Shown here: in pieces, positions 15,049 to 22,916 of the stretch | Position numbering within the stretch: the stretch's first letter is position 1 | How the letters are laid out: the number at the start of each line of letters is the position of its first letter | Source: DASRIA01 sp035650255 | Lineage (GTDB): Bacteria > Actinomycetota > Thermoleophilia > Solirubrobacterales > JBBDJG01 | Direction: 5' to 3' | Assembly: GCA_035650255.1 (NCBI GenBank) | Contig: DASRIA010000052.1 | Span: 1-64,000, forward strand | Length of the DNA stretch: 64,000 nt | Position numbers and translations under genes: made by a program | The notes under the pieces: generated by a model | What the model was told of the DNA's origin: nothing | Database searches by the model: none | Seen by the model: the letters and a program-made list of their open reading frames with translations, nothing else

Positions 15049-16296
15049 ATGAGAGTCAAGATGACTTTCGCGGTCTTGGCCCTGGCAGCGTTGGCACTGG
15101 TCGTGCCGGCGTCGTCGACCGCGCGAACCGTGAAGGTGGAGGCCGGCGAGTCGATCCAAGACGCGATCGACAATGCCAAGCCCGGTACCACCATCAAGAT
15201 CGAGGAGGGGACCTACGCCGAGAGCCTGCTGATCGACAAGGACGGCATCGAGCTCATCGGCGAAGGGCGCAAGAAGACCCACATCGTGCCGCCGGCTACG
15301 CCCACCGTGGGCGAGGGATGTGTCCAGCCTGCGGGGCCGGGCGGTCCACCCGAGCCGGTCGTGGACGGTATCTGCGTGTTCGACGTGGACGCGGAGTTCA
15401 ACCCGCTCTCGACCGTTGAGGACGTGGAGATCGGCCACCTGTCGGTCGACGGGTTCAACAACAGCATCTTCCTTTTCCACACCAGGGATGCCGAAGTCAC
15501 GCGCACGATCCTGTCCGACTACCACGAGTACGGCGTGTTCGCCAACGACTCGCGCGGAACGGAGATCGAGCGAAACGTGACGTACAACAGCGTGGAGGAC
15601 CACAACCCCGAGGCAGGCATCTATGTCGGCGACTCGCCGGAAGCTGATGCCACCGTGTGGAAGAACGTGTCGTTCGGAAACCTGCTCGGGATCTTCGTCA
15701 GGGACGCGGCGCACGGCAAGGTGCTGGAGAACAAGTCCTTCTCCAACTGCGTCGGCGTCCTGTTCTTGAACACGGACGCCCCCGTCGACGTGGCTGACTG
15801 GCTGGCGAGGGACAACCTCGTGACCGGCAACAACAGGGAGTGCCCGCCCGGTGAAGAAGCGCCGCCGCTCTCCGGTGTCGGCATCGCCGTCCTCGGCGGC
15901 GACGACATCGACCTGATCGACAACGGCGTGTTCGGAAACCGCACTGCCGCGGGCTTCCAGTCCGCCTTCGCGGGCGGCATCGTCGTGACGGCCTCGCCGT
16001 TCGGGCCCGCGCCGGTCGCTTCGACCGACATCAAGGTGGCGTTCAACACGGCGTTCGGCAACAACCCGGACCTCGTGGTGGACGAGGGCAATGAGGCCAA
16101 GGTGTTCGGGAACGACTGCCTGACGTCGACGCCTGAGGGTCTGTGCGAGGACGCCGAGCATTCCGGCAGCCACGGCAACGGTCACCACGGCGATCGCGAC
16201 GACGACCACGGCGACCGCCACCACAAGAAGCACAAGAAGCACAAGGGCGGCAAGCACAGCAAGAACAAGAAGCGCTACAAGAGCCACCGCGACTAG
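15049..16296 (+). CDS. Secreted parallel beta-helix protein with His/Lys-rich tail
   Basis: The 415-residue protein has a signal peptide (MTFAVLALAALALVVPASS, cleaved near residue 25). A right-handed beta-helix region follows: SIQDAIDNAKPGTTIKIEEG, TYAESLLIDKDGIELIGEG, and repeated N-x-N-rich coils such as GTEIERNVTYNS and NVSFGNLLGIFVRD. This fold occurs in pectate lyases, NosD-like and polysaccharide-binding proteins; catalytic residues could not be identified. The last 45 residues are almost only His, Lys, Asp, Gly and Ser (DRHHKKHKKHKGGKHSK), a probable metal- or polyanion-binding tail. AGAGGAGG precedes ATG 15049. A strong hairpin terminator follows. Confidence 0.82.
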   Translation: MRVKMTFAVLALAALALVVPASSTARTVKVEAGESIQDAIDNAKPGTTIKIEEGTYAESLLIDKDGIELIGEGRKKTHIVPPATPTVGEGCVQPAGPGGPPEPVVDGICVFDVDAEFNPLSTVEDVEIGHLSVDGFNNSIFLFHTRDAEVTRTILSDYHEYGVFANDSRGTEIERNVTYNSVEDHNPEAGIYVGDSPEADATVWKNVSFGNLLGIFVRDAAHGKVLENKSFSNCVGVLFLNTDAPVDVADWLARDNLVTGNNRECPPGEEAPPLSGVGIAVLGGDDIDLIDNGVFGNRTAAGFQSAFAGGIVVTASPFGPAPVASTDIKVAFNTAFGNNPDLVVDEGNEAKVFGNDCLTSTPEGLCEDAEHSGSHGNGHHGDRDDDHGDRHHKKHKKHKGGKHSKNKKRYKSHRD

Positions 16297-16319
16297 CAAG
16301 CGGCTGGATGTCGTGCTCC

Positions 16320-16345
16320 AGAGGGGCGGCTGCGGCCGCCCCTCT
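16320..16345 (+). terminator. Strong hairpin after the beta-helix gene
   Basis: AGAGGGGCGGC and GCCGCCCCTCT form a perfect 11-bp stem with a TGCG tetraloop. It begins 23 bp after the beta-helix stop and ends 45 bp before the enoyl-CoA hydratase start. There is no T-run, which is common for GC-rich actinobacterial hairpin terminators. It probably separates the two transcription units. Confidence 0.7.
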
Positions 16346-16390
16346 GTCGTTGGGATGATGCGCTCCGGCAACGAGCGAACGGAGGTACCG

Positions 16391-17122
16391 GTGAGCGCGG
16401 AGAACCAGCAGATTCGGACCGAGGTCGACGCCGACGGAATTGCGGTCGTGACGCTGTCCCGGCCGGAGAAGCGCAATGCGCTCTCGATCCAGCTGCGCAG
16501 CGAGCTGATGGACGCGCTTGCATGGTGGGCCGACGACTCGCAGGTCCGCGTGGTGATCCTGACGGGCGCAGGGCCGGCGTTCTCAGCGGGATTCGACCTC
16601 GCAGAGTTCGGGCAGCCGGAGCTGGCCCGCAAGATTCGCCACAACTCGACCGCCTACCACCGCGCCGTTTGGAGCTATCCGAAGCCGATCATCGCGGCGG
16701 TGAACGGCCCCGCGATAGGCGGCGGCTTCGATCTCGCGCTGCTGTGCGACATGCGGATCGCATCGAGCGGCGCAGCGTTCGGTCATCCCGAGATCAAGTT
16801 CGGCGCGCCGCCGCTGTTCACGCCGCTGCGCTGGATCGTCGGCGACGGGGTCGCGCGCGACCTGTGCCTGACCGGGCGGCCGGTCGACGCGGTGGAGGCG
16901 CTGCGCATCGGGCTCGTGAGCCGTGTGGTGGCTCCCGAGGCGCTGATGGACGAGGCCCACTCGGCCGCGCGGCAGATCGCGGAGGCTCCCCAGCCGGCGC
17001 TGCAGGCGACCAAGCGCTATCTCAGCGGAAATCAGGGCTTCGGGTTCGAAGACTCCTTCCGCATCGAGCACGACGACGTCTTCGACACCCTGCTGACGGG
17101 CGGCGCGCCGGCTTTCGGTTAG
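16391..17122 (+). CDS. Enoyl-CoA hydratase/isomerase family protein
   Basis: The 243-residue protein is a crotonase-fold enzyme: LSRPEKRNALSIQLRSELM, the oxyanion loop AGPAFSAGFDLAEF, and the second oxyanion motif PIIAAVNGPAIGGGFDLALL. The positions of the usual catalytic glutamates are not clearly acidic in KFGAPPLFTPLRW, so it may not be a classical hydratase. GTG 16391 has GGAGG six bases upstream, which decides it over the open extension. It starts a plus-strand run with the GST-like, membrane and thiolase genes, all spaced by less than 30 bp, consistent with acyl-CoA or lipid turnover. Confidence 0.85.
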   Translation: MSAENQQIRTEVDADGIAVVTLSRPEKRNALSIQLRSELMDALAWWADDSQVRVVILTGAGPAFSAGFDLAEFGQPELARKIRHNSTAYHRAVWSYPKPIIAAVNGPAIGGGFDLALLCDMRIASSGAAFGHPEIKFGAPPLFTPLRWIVGDGVARDLCLTGRPVDAVEALRIGLVSRVVAPEALMDEAHSAARQIAEAPQPALQATKRYLSGNQGFGFEDSFRIEHDDVFDTLLTGGAPAFG

Positions 17123-17132
17123 GGTCGCGCTC

Positions 17133-17867
17133 GTGCCGGCCAGGCTGTATTTCTTGACGCTTTCGCACCCGTCGCAGGCTGCGCGCCTGATGCTGGAGCG
17201 CAAGGGCATCGACCACGAGCTCAAGGAGCTGTTCCCCGGAGGTCACCCGGCGCAGCTGCGCATGGCCGGGTTTCGCGGCGGCACCGTGCCCGCATTGAAG
17301 ATCGACGGGCAGCGGGTGCAGGGGTCGCTCAACATCTCGCGCGCCCTCGACGCGCTGCGGCCCGAACCACGCCTCTTCCCCGCGGACCCGGAACGGCGGC
17401 GCGCTGTGGAGGAGGCCGAGGCCTGGGGAGAGGGCGAGCTCCAGCCGGTGCCGCGGCGGATGTTCCGCTGGGGCGCATCGCGGCGCCAGGATTTCCGCGT
17501 GTGGATGGTGCGCGACATGGGCATGCCCGCGCCGAACGTGATGGCGCGGGCACAGAAGCCGCTGGCACACGCGTTCGCGCGGATGGCGGAGGTGTCGGAC
17601 GAGCGCGTCCGCGCCGACGTCGCCGGGCTCCCCGCGCAGATCGACCACATCGACCGGTTGATCGCGGAGGGGGTGATCGGGGGCGACGAGCCCAACGCGG
17701 CCGACTTCCAGATCGGCACGACGGTGCGCGTGTTCCTGGCATACGAGGACCTGCACGGCCTGGTCGAGGGACGGCCGGCAGGGGACCTCGCGATGCGCCT
17801 GCTGCCGCGCTATCCGGGCCCGATCCCGGCGTTCCTGCCGGACGAGTGGCTGGCCGCCGTCAGGTGA
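17133..17867 (+). CDS. Glutathione S-transferase-like protein
   Basis: The 244-residue protein has an N-terminal thioredoxin-like GST domain: RLYFLTLSHPSQAARLML, then the cis-Pro GTVPALKIDGQRVQGSLNI, which is the glutathione-site signature. An alpha-helical C-terminal domain follows (FARMAEVSDERVRADVAGL; NAADFQIGTTVRVFLAYEDL). Actinobacteria generally lack glutathione, so the thiol partner may be mycothiol or none. It begins with GTG 17133, 10 bp after the hydratase, and its TGA overlaps the GTG of the next gene. Confidence 0.78.
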   Translation: MPARLYFLTLSHPSQAARLMLERKGIDHELKELFPGGHPAQLRMAGFRGGTVPALKIDGQRVQGSLNISRALDALRPEPRLFPADPERRRAVEEAEAWGEGELQPVPRRMFRWGASRRQDFRVWMVRDMGMPAPNVMARAQKPLAHAFARMAEVSDERVRADVAGLPAQIDHIDRLIAEGVIGGDEPNAADFQIGTTVRVFLAYEDLHGLVEGRPAGDLAMRLLPRYPGPIPAFLPDEWLAAVR

Positions 17868-18328
17868 ACCGCGTCGCCAACGGCGCTCTCGCCGGCGCTG
17901 TCGCCGCGTGCGCATGGGCGCTGCAGCAGCCGTTCGACAAGCGCGTGTTCGGCACTCGCTACGACGACGTCGAGTTGCTCGGCAAGCTCGTCACGCGCGG
18001 TCCGGCATGGCCGGCGGCGGGACTCGCCATGCACGCCGCCAACGGCGCGATGTTCGGGGCGACGTATGCGCTCGTGCGGCCGCGGCTGCCCGGACCGCCG
18101 GTGGCCGTGGCCTTCGGTGCCGCGATGGTGGAGAACTTCGGCTTCTGGCCGCTCGGCCGCCTGATCGACCACCACCATCCCGCACGCAAGCAGCTCGAGC
18201 CGCTGCAGGGCAACCGGCGGGGCCTGGCCGCCGCGACCTGGCGCCACGCGCTGTTCGGCGTATTGCTGGGGGCGCTCGAGCAGCGGCTGAACCGCGACCC
18301 CGTACCATTGCCCGACGGCAAAGCCTGA
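17864..18328 (+). CDS. Hypothetical membrane-associated protein
   Basis: The 154-residue protein has three or four Gly/Ala-rich hydrophobic stretches (NGALAGAVAACAWALQQP, AGLAMHAANGAMFGATYALV, WRHALFGVLLGALEQRL) and a His-rich loop LIDHHHPAR. No family was recognised. GTG 17864 overlaps the preceding TGA as GTGA, so translation is coupled to the GST-like gene, and the thiolase follows 24 bp downstream. The spacing of small residues suggests packed transmembrane helices. Confidence 0.68.
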   Translation: MNRVANGALAGAVAACAWALQQPFDKRVFGTRYDDVELLGKLVTRGPAWPAAGLAMHAANGAMFGATYALVRPRLPGPPVAVAFGAAMVENFGFWPLGRLIDHHHPARKQLEPLQGNRRGLAAATWRHALFGVLLGALEQRLNRDPVPLPDGKA

Positions 18329-18352
18329 ACTGAGACCGGGAGGTCCCCGCAC

Positions 18353-19546
18353 ATGAGTAACCGCACGTTCGTCATCGGAGTCGGCATGACCAAGTTCGAG
18401 AAGCCCGGCTCACGCGAATGGGACTACCCCGACATGGCGCACGAGGCGGGCACCAAGGCGCTCGCCGACGCGGGTATCCCTTACGACCGCGTGGAGCAGG
18501 CCTTCGTCGGCTACTGCTACGGCGAGTCGACCTCCGGCCAGCGCGCGGTGTACGGCCTGGGCCTCACCGGCATTCCCGTCGTGAACGTGAACAACAACTG
18601 CTCGACCGGGTCGTCGGCGCTGTACATGGCGCGCCAGGCCGTGCGCGGCGGGCTTGCCGACTGCGCGCTCGCGCTCGGCTTCGAGAAGATGGAGAAGGGT
18701 TCGCTGGGCGTCAAGTACACGGACCGCACGAACCCCATGGACAAGCACATGACGACGATGTTCGAGGTGCGCGAGGTCGAGCAGTCGCCGTTCGCTCCGC
18801 AGATGTTCGGCAACGCCGGCCGCGAGCACATGGAGCGGTACGGCTCCGAGCCGGACCACTACGCGTGGATCGGCTGGAAGAACCACAAGCACTCGGTCAA
18901 CAACCCCTATGCCCAGTTCCAGGACGAGTACTCGCTCGAGGACATCAAGGCGGCGAAGATGATCCACTCGCCGCTGACGAAGCTCCAGTGCTCGCCCACG
19001 TCCGACGGCTCGGGCTGCGCGATCGTCGCGAGCGAGCGGCTCGTGGACGAGCTCGACCTGTGGGACCGCGCAATCGAGATCGCGGGGCAGGCGATGGTGA
19101 CCGACATGCCCTCGACGTTCGAGGAGCGCAGCTCGATCAAGATCGTCGGCTACGACATGTCGAAGAAGGCGGCCGAGAAGGCCTACGAGGAAGCGGGCGT
19201 CGGCCCGGACGACGTCGACGTGATCGAGCTCCACGACTGCTTCTCCGCCAACGAGCTGATCACGTACGAGGCGCTCGGACTGGCCGAGGAGGGCGAGGGG
19301 CACAAGCTCGTCGAGAACGAGGACACCACGTACGGCGGGCGCTGGGTCGTGAACCCGTCCGGGGGCCTGATCTCGAAGGGACACCCGCTCGGCGCCACGG
19401 GCTTGGCCCAGTGCTCGGAGCTCACCTGGCAGCTGCGCGGTGACGCGGACAAGCGCCAGGTGGACGGCGCGAAGGTCGGCCTCCAGCACAACATCGGGCT
19501 GGGTGGCGCGGCGGTGGTGTCGGTCTACAAGCCCGCGGCCGCCTAG
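18353..19546 (+). CDS. SCP-x-type thiolase (lipid-transfer protein)
   Basis: The 397-residue protein is a thiolase-superfamily member of the sterol-carrier or lipid-transfer-thiolase type. Nucleophile Cys is in NVNNNCSTGSSALYMARQA, the His segment is ELHDCFSANELITYEALGL, and the C-terminal motif is GGLISKGHPLGATGLAQ. Such enzymes cleave 3-ketoacyl-CoA in side-chain or branched-chain degradation. ATG 18353 has GGGAGG nearby. It ends the four-gene plus-strand lipid run. Its TAG stop shares CTAG with the convergent TetR gene. Confidence 0.92.
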   Translation: MSNRTFVIGVGMTKFEKPGSREWDYPDMAHEAGTKALADAGIPYDRVEQAFVGYCYGESTSGQRAVYGLGLTGIPVVNVNNNCSTGSSALYMARQAVRGGLADCALALGFEKMEKGSLGVKYTDRTNPMDKHMTTMFEVREVEQSPFAPQMFGNAGREHMERYGSEPDHYAWIGWKNHKHSVNNPYAQFQDEYSLEDIKAAKMIHSPLTKLQCSPTSDGSGCAIVASERLVDELDLWDRAIEIAGQAMVTDMPSTFEERSSIKIVGYDMSKKAAEKAYEEAGVGPDDVDVIELHDCFSANELITYEALGLAEEGEGHKLVENEDTTYGGRWVVNPSGGLISKGHPLGATGLAQCSELTWQLRGDADKRQVDGAKVGLQHNIGLGGAAVVSVYKPAAA

Positions 19547-20187
19547 GCGCGGGCCATCTCCTCTTCGCTGGGCTCCCAGCCCATCGCCATCGCCTGCAGC
19601 CCGCGGAAGAAGATCGCGAGCATCGTCGCGTAGAGGCTGTCGTCGAGCTCCGGGTCGACGAGCTTGTCGAGCAGGAAGCCGTCGGCCATGAAGTCGGTCA
19701 TCGCCGCCACGTCCGCGATCGGGACCGGTGGCCTGGCCGGGAAGTTCGCCGACCAGCGTTCGTACACCTCGGTGAGTCGGGCGCGCAGCGCGCGGTGGCG
19801 CGTAGCGAGCTCCTGGCGGAAGTCCTCGTTGCGGGCCGCGTAGGCGACGAACTCGAAGTAGAGCCGCGGCCACTCCGGGTCGCTGAACACGTAGCGGACG
19901 AAATCCTCCGCGGCGGCGTTCGCCTCGTCGCGGGCCTCGCCGGTGCCGGCCAGCAGGCGGTCGATCCGCTCCAGCTCGGCGCCGAACTTCTCGTCCATCA
20001 TCACCAGGAAGAGCTCCTCCTTGCTCTTGAAGTTGGAGTAGAAGGCGCCCTTCGTGAAACCCGCGTCCTGCGCGACATCCTCGACGGAGGCGCCCGCCAA
20101 CCCGTGGCGGCAGAACAGCTTCGCGGCGGAGCGCAGGAGCGAGGAACGCGTCTCCTCCTGCTTCTGGCGGCGTGACTTCGGCTTCAT
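19543..20187 (-). CDS. TetR-family repressor of the cyclase-P450 operon
   Basis: The 214-residue protein has a TetR N-terminal helix-turn-helix: LLRSAAKLFCRHGLAGASVE, then DVAQDAGFTKGAFYSNFKSK, the standard recognition helix with YxNFxSKEEL. A variable ligand-binding domain follows. ATG 20187 overlaps the P450 TGA as ATGA, so it is the last gene of the operon. The perfect palindrome at 22083-22100 in the operon promoter is a TetR-style operator, so this protein probably autoregulates the operon in response to a ligand, perhaps a P450 substrate. Confidence 0.9.
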   Translation of the reverse strand: MKPKSRRQKQEETRSSLLRSAAKLFCRHGLAGASVEDVAQDAGFTKGAFYSNFKSKEELFLVMMDEKFGAELERIDRLLAGTGEARDEANAAAEDFVRYVFSDPEWPRLYFEFVAYAARNEDFRQELATRHRALRARLTEVYERWSANFPARPPVPIADVAAMTDFMADGFLLDKLVDPELDDSLYATMLAIFFRGLQAMAMGWEPSEEEMARA

Positions 20188-21488
20188 CCGACCAGCACCT
20201 CCGCATCGTGGCGCGGAGTCTCGGTGATCGCCCGCCGGTAGACCCGTTCGTCGCCTTCGCGGCTCGGCCTCAGGGTGCGCCGCCGTACGAGCTCGCGCAG
20301 CACGACCTGCATCTCGAACTGTGCGAACGCGCCGCCCAGGCACCTGCGCACGCCTCCCCCGAAGGGGATCCATGTGTAGGTGCCGGGCGGGCGTTCGAGG
20401 AACCGCTCTGGGAGGAAGCGGTCTGGCTCGGGATACACGTCGGGGCGGCGGTGAGCGAGGTAGATGCACGGCGCCACCTTCACGCCTGCGGGCAGCTGGT
20501 AGCCGCCGAACTCCATCGGGGCCTTCAAAGTGCGGTTCACGAGCGAGATCACCGGCCGCAGGCGCAGGGTCTCCTGGATCACGGCGGTCAGGTACTCGTC
20601 GCGCTCGTCGGCCACCTCGGCCGTCAACCGCTCGAGCTTGGCGGGGTGGCGGACCAGTCGCTCGACCGCCCACGCCAGCGCCGTGGCGGTGGTCTCGTGC
20701 CCCGCGACGAGCAATGTGACCAGCTCGTCGCGCAGTTCGGCGTCGCTCATCGGGCTGCCGTCCTCGTGCCGCGCCTGCAGCATCAGGGAGAGGATGTCCT
20801 CGCGCTCGGCCAGATCTTCGGCGTGCCGCCGTTCCGCGATCTCGGCATAGATCAGCGAGTCGACGCCGGCGATCTTGCGCTTGAACGGCCCGAAGTTGCG
20901 GATGCGCTGCGGTCCCAGCGCGATCAGGAAGAACGCCTGCCGCGGGTCAGTGAGAACGTCGAGCAGATTGCGCAGCTCCGTCCGCAGGCGGTCGAGGCGC
21001 TCGCCCTCCTGTACGCCGAACACCGCGCGCAGGATGATCTCGAGCGTCACGGCCTGCATGCGGGGCCGCAGCCTGTACGGCTCGCCCAGCGGCCACGTGT
21101 CGATCTCGCGCGCGGCGATGTCCGACATCAGCTCGCCGTAGCGCTTCATCCGCTGTCCGTGGAAAGGGGGCAGCAACAGCTTGCGATGCTCCATGTGAGC
21201 GTCCTCGTCCAAGAGCAGGAGCGACTGCGGGCCCACGACCGGCAGCAGGATCCGGTTCGCCTCGCCGGCATGCAGCAGCTTCGGGTCGCCGGTGAAGACC
21301 TGCTTCACGTCGTCGGGATGCGTGACGAACACCCACGTGCCTTCGTATGCGATCTGCAACCGAAAGGTGTCGCCATAGCGTGCGTGGCAGGTGCGCAGCA
21401 TGCGCTGCGCCTGGCGGAACCAGATCGCGCTCTGCACCAGCATCGGCAGCCGCGGCCCGGGAGGGAGGTGACCGTTGCGGGCGCTCAC
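20184..21488 (-). CDS. Cytochrome P450 (second paralogue)
   Basis: The 434-residue P450 has I-helix AGHETTATALAW, ExxR in QETLRLRPV, PERF-like FLPERFLERP, and haem loop FGGGVRRCLGGAFA with ligand Cys383. It shares most motifs with the P450 at 6.3-7.6 kb, including the preceding GTYTWIPFGGG. The N-terminus has the NGHLPPGPRLP proline-rich start typical of soluble forms. GTG 21488 overlaps the TGA of the upstream cyclase as GTGA. It is the middle gene of a cyclase-P450-TetR operon. Confidence 0.94.
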   Translation of the reverse strand: MSARNGHLPPGPRLPMLVQSAIWFRQAQRMLRTCHARYGDTFRLQIAYEGTWVFVTHPDDVKQVFTGDPKLLHAGEANRILLPVVGPQSLLLLDEDAHMEHRKLLLPPFHGQRMKRYGELMSDIAAREIDTWPLGEPYRLRPRMQAVTLEIILRAVFGVQEGERLDRLRTELRNLLDVLTDPRQAFFLIALGPQRIRNFGPFKRKIAGVDSLIYAEIAERRHAEDLAEREDILSLMLQARHEDGSPMSDAELRDELVTLLVAGHETTATALAWAVERLVRHPAKLERLTAEVADERDEYLTAVIQETLRLRPVISLVNRTLKAPMEFGGYQLPAGVKVAPCIYLAHRRPDVYPEPDRFLPERFLERPPGTYTWIPFGGGVRRCLGGAFAQFEMQVVLRELVRRRTLRPSREGDERVYRRAITETPRHDAEVLVG

Positions 21489-22063
21489 ACCGCCTCCACC
21501 GGACCGGCCGGCCCGAGGCTCCGGCGGCCCGCCCGCTCGACCACGCCGCGCACGTTCTCGATCCAGCATGCACGCTCCCGCGCCGAGAAGGTGGCGACCG
21601 GCTCCGTGACGTTGCGCAGCCAGTGCATGCGCCGCTCGCCGAAGTCGATCTTGCGCATGCGCCCGGCGGCGCTGCGCGTCGCGTCGCTGACCAGCACCTC
21701 GCCGCCGGGGGCGACCGCGCACAGCCGCGCGGCGACGTTGACCGTGCGCCCGTACCAATCGCCGTCGTGTGTCACGGCCTCGCCGCTGTGGATGCCGATG
21801 CGCACCAGGGGGAAGGCGGGGTCGTCCTCGAGCGTCGCGACGATCCGCAGGCCGAGCTTGATCGCGGCCGCCGGGTCGCCGCAGCGCAGCATGATGCCGT
21901 CGCCGAGCGCCTTGACCTCCTCGGCTCCGTAGCCGGGAAGCAGGGCGCGGACGCGGCGCTGCAGCTCGAGCGCGACCTCGGCTGCCCGATGGTCCCCCTC
22001 GAGGTCTGCGAGGGCGGTGTAGCCGACGAGGTCGGAGAAGAGGAACGTGTGGGGAGGCTGCAT
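21485..22063 (-). CDS. Minimal class III nucleotide cyclase
   Basis: The 192-residue protein is almost only a cyclase catalytic domain. Metal aspartates are in FLFSDLVGYTALAD and VKALGDGIML, and transition-state Asn/Arg are in GRTVNVAARL. The Lys before ALGDG fits ATP use. The C-terminal quarter is short and may contact other proteins. ATG 22063 was chosen over TTG 22084 because the promoter's -10 box lies at about 22074-22079. Its TGA overlaps the P450 GTG, so cyclase and P450 are coupled. Confidence 0.88.
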   Translation of the reverse strand: MQPPHTFLFSDLVGYTALADLEGDHRAAEVALELQRRVRALLPGYGAEEVKALGDGIMLRCGDPAAAIKLGLRIVATLEDDPAFPLVRIGIHSGEAVTHDGDWYGRTVNVAARLCAVAPGGEVLVSDATRSAAGRMRKIDFGERRMHWLRNVTEPVATFSARERACWIENVRGVVERAGRRSLGPAGPVEAV

Positions 22064-22073
22064 ACTCGCCGGT

Positions 22074-22103
22074 ATTTGAATCACATACCGAGCGGTATGT
22101 CAA
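22074..22103 (-). promoter_or_regulatory. Promoter with perfect TetR operator for the cyclase-P450-TetR operon
   Basis: On the minus strand TTGACA (22103-22098) is followed, after 18 bp, by TCAAAT (22079-22074). The perfect palindrome ACATACCG-AG-CGGTATGT (22083-22100) lies between these boxes and overlaps the -35 box. An 8-2-8 inverted repeat with this spacing is typical of TetR operators and would block RNA polymerase directly. The TetR gene at the end of the operon is the obvious ligand. The predicted transcription start is about 4-7 nt before ATG 22063. Confidence 0.72.
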
Positions 22104-22111
22104 ATAGGGAT

Positions 22112-22125
22112 GTCCCCTAAGGGAC
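22112..22125. repeat. Palindromic element GTCCCCTAAGGGAC, copy 2
   Basis: The arms GTCCC and GGGAC flank CTAA. It sits 12 bp upstream of the TetR operator and touches the stop codon of the upstream membrane protein. It resembles the perfect palindrome at 14937-14949 (GTCCCTTAGGGAC), so it may be a second copy of a regulatory or dispersed intergenic element. Confidence 0.45.
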
Positions 22126-22805
22126 TACGTGATGCCCGCCGGTGGCCCCGCGGCCGTTCGCGACGCCGCGCGGAACAGCAGGAGGCTTGCGGCCAGGAGC
22201 CAGAGCGCGATCAGGATCATCGGGAAGAAGAAGACCGAGCCCAGCGCCAGGATGCCGATGGCCACGCCGAGCCAGCCGGCCCAGCTCGGCACGAGCCCGG
22301 CGCGCAGGGCGGCCAGCGAGACCGCCACGATCAGCGCGGCAGCGCCGGCACCGCCGGTCGCGTGCAGCACGTACCCGGCATCGCGCGCGGCATGGATCAG
22401 CTCCGGAAAGACGCGGTCCTGGAAGGTGTCGTCGCTCATCGTCTCGATCCCGGCCTCGAGCCCGATCCCGGTCAGCGTCAACGAGGCGTACACGGCGCCG
22501 CCGATCGTGGCGACGTTGGTGAGCAGCGGGTCGGCGCCGATGCGGCGCATGAACTCACGCACCGCGGCGATGAACCAGAGGAAGCAGAAGACGCCGAGCA
22601 GCACGAGCCCCCAGCCGAGCGCGATCTGGTCGCGGTTGCCCGAGTCACCGTAGAAGCTGACGACTTCGGCCGGCGGCGCGTCGAAATCCGGGGCACCGCT
22701 GTCTTTGATGAGGATGCCGGCGATGAAGAGGACGACGTACGCGGCGCCTCCGAGAGCCGCCCAGCGTGCCAGGCCCGAGCGCTGTCCAGGGGTCGTCATG
22801 CTCAT
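22125..22805 (-). CDS. Multi-helix membrane protein of unknown function (DUF4386-like layout)
   Basis: The 226-residue protein has five or six predicted membrane helices (AYVVLFIAGILI, IALGWGLVLLGVFCFLWFIA, NVATIGGAVYASLTLTGIG, AGYVLHATGGAGAAALIVA, WAGWLGVAIGILALGSVFFF). A soluble acidic stretch (APDFDAPPAEVVSFYGDSG) follows the first helix. Many actinobacterial homologues of this general layout exist without known function. GGGAGG upstream supports ATG 22805. It is transcribed toward the cyclase operon and ends 25 bp before that promoter. Confidence 0.7.
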   Translation of the reverse strand: MSMTTPGQRSGLARWAALGGAAYVVLFIAGILIKDSGAPDFDAPPAEVVSFYGDSGNRDQIALGWGLVLLGVFCFLWFIAAVREFMRRIGADPLLTNVATIGGAVYASLTLTGIGLEAGIETMSDDTFQDRVFPELIHAARDAGYVLHATGGAGAAALIVAVSLAALRAGLVPSWAGWLGVAIGILALGSVFFFPMILIALWLLAASLLLFRAASRTAAGPPAGIT

Positions 22806-22916
22806 CTCGTTTGCCTCCCCGCTTGTATGAGTCGTGTCCGGTGCGAATCTAGACGCTCGCCGCTGCGGATGGCAAGGAGGTTGCGCCGGGCGGTGTCACG
22901 GTGTCATAGTCGGGAG

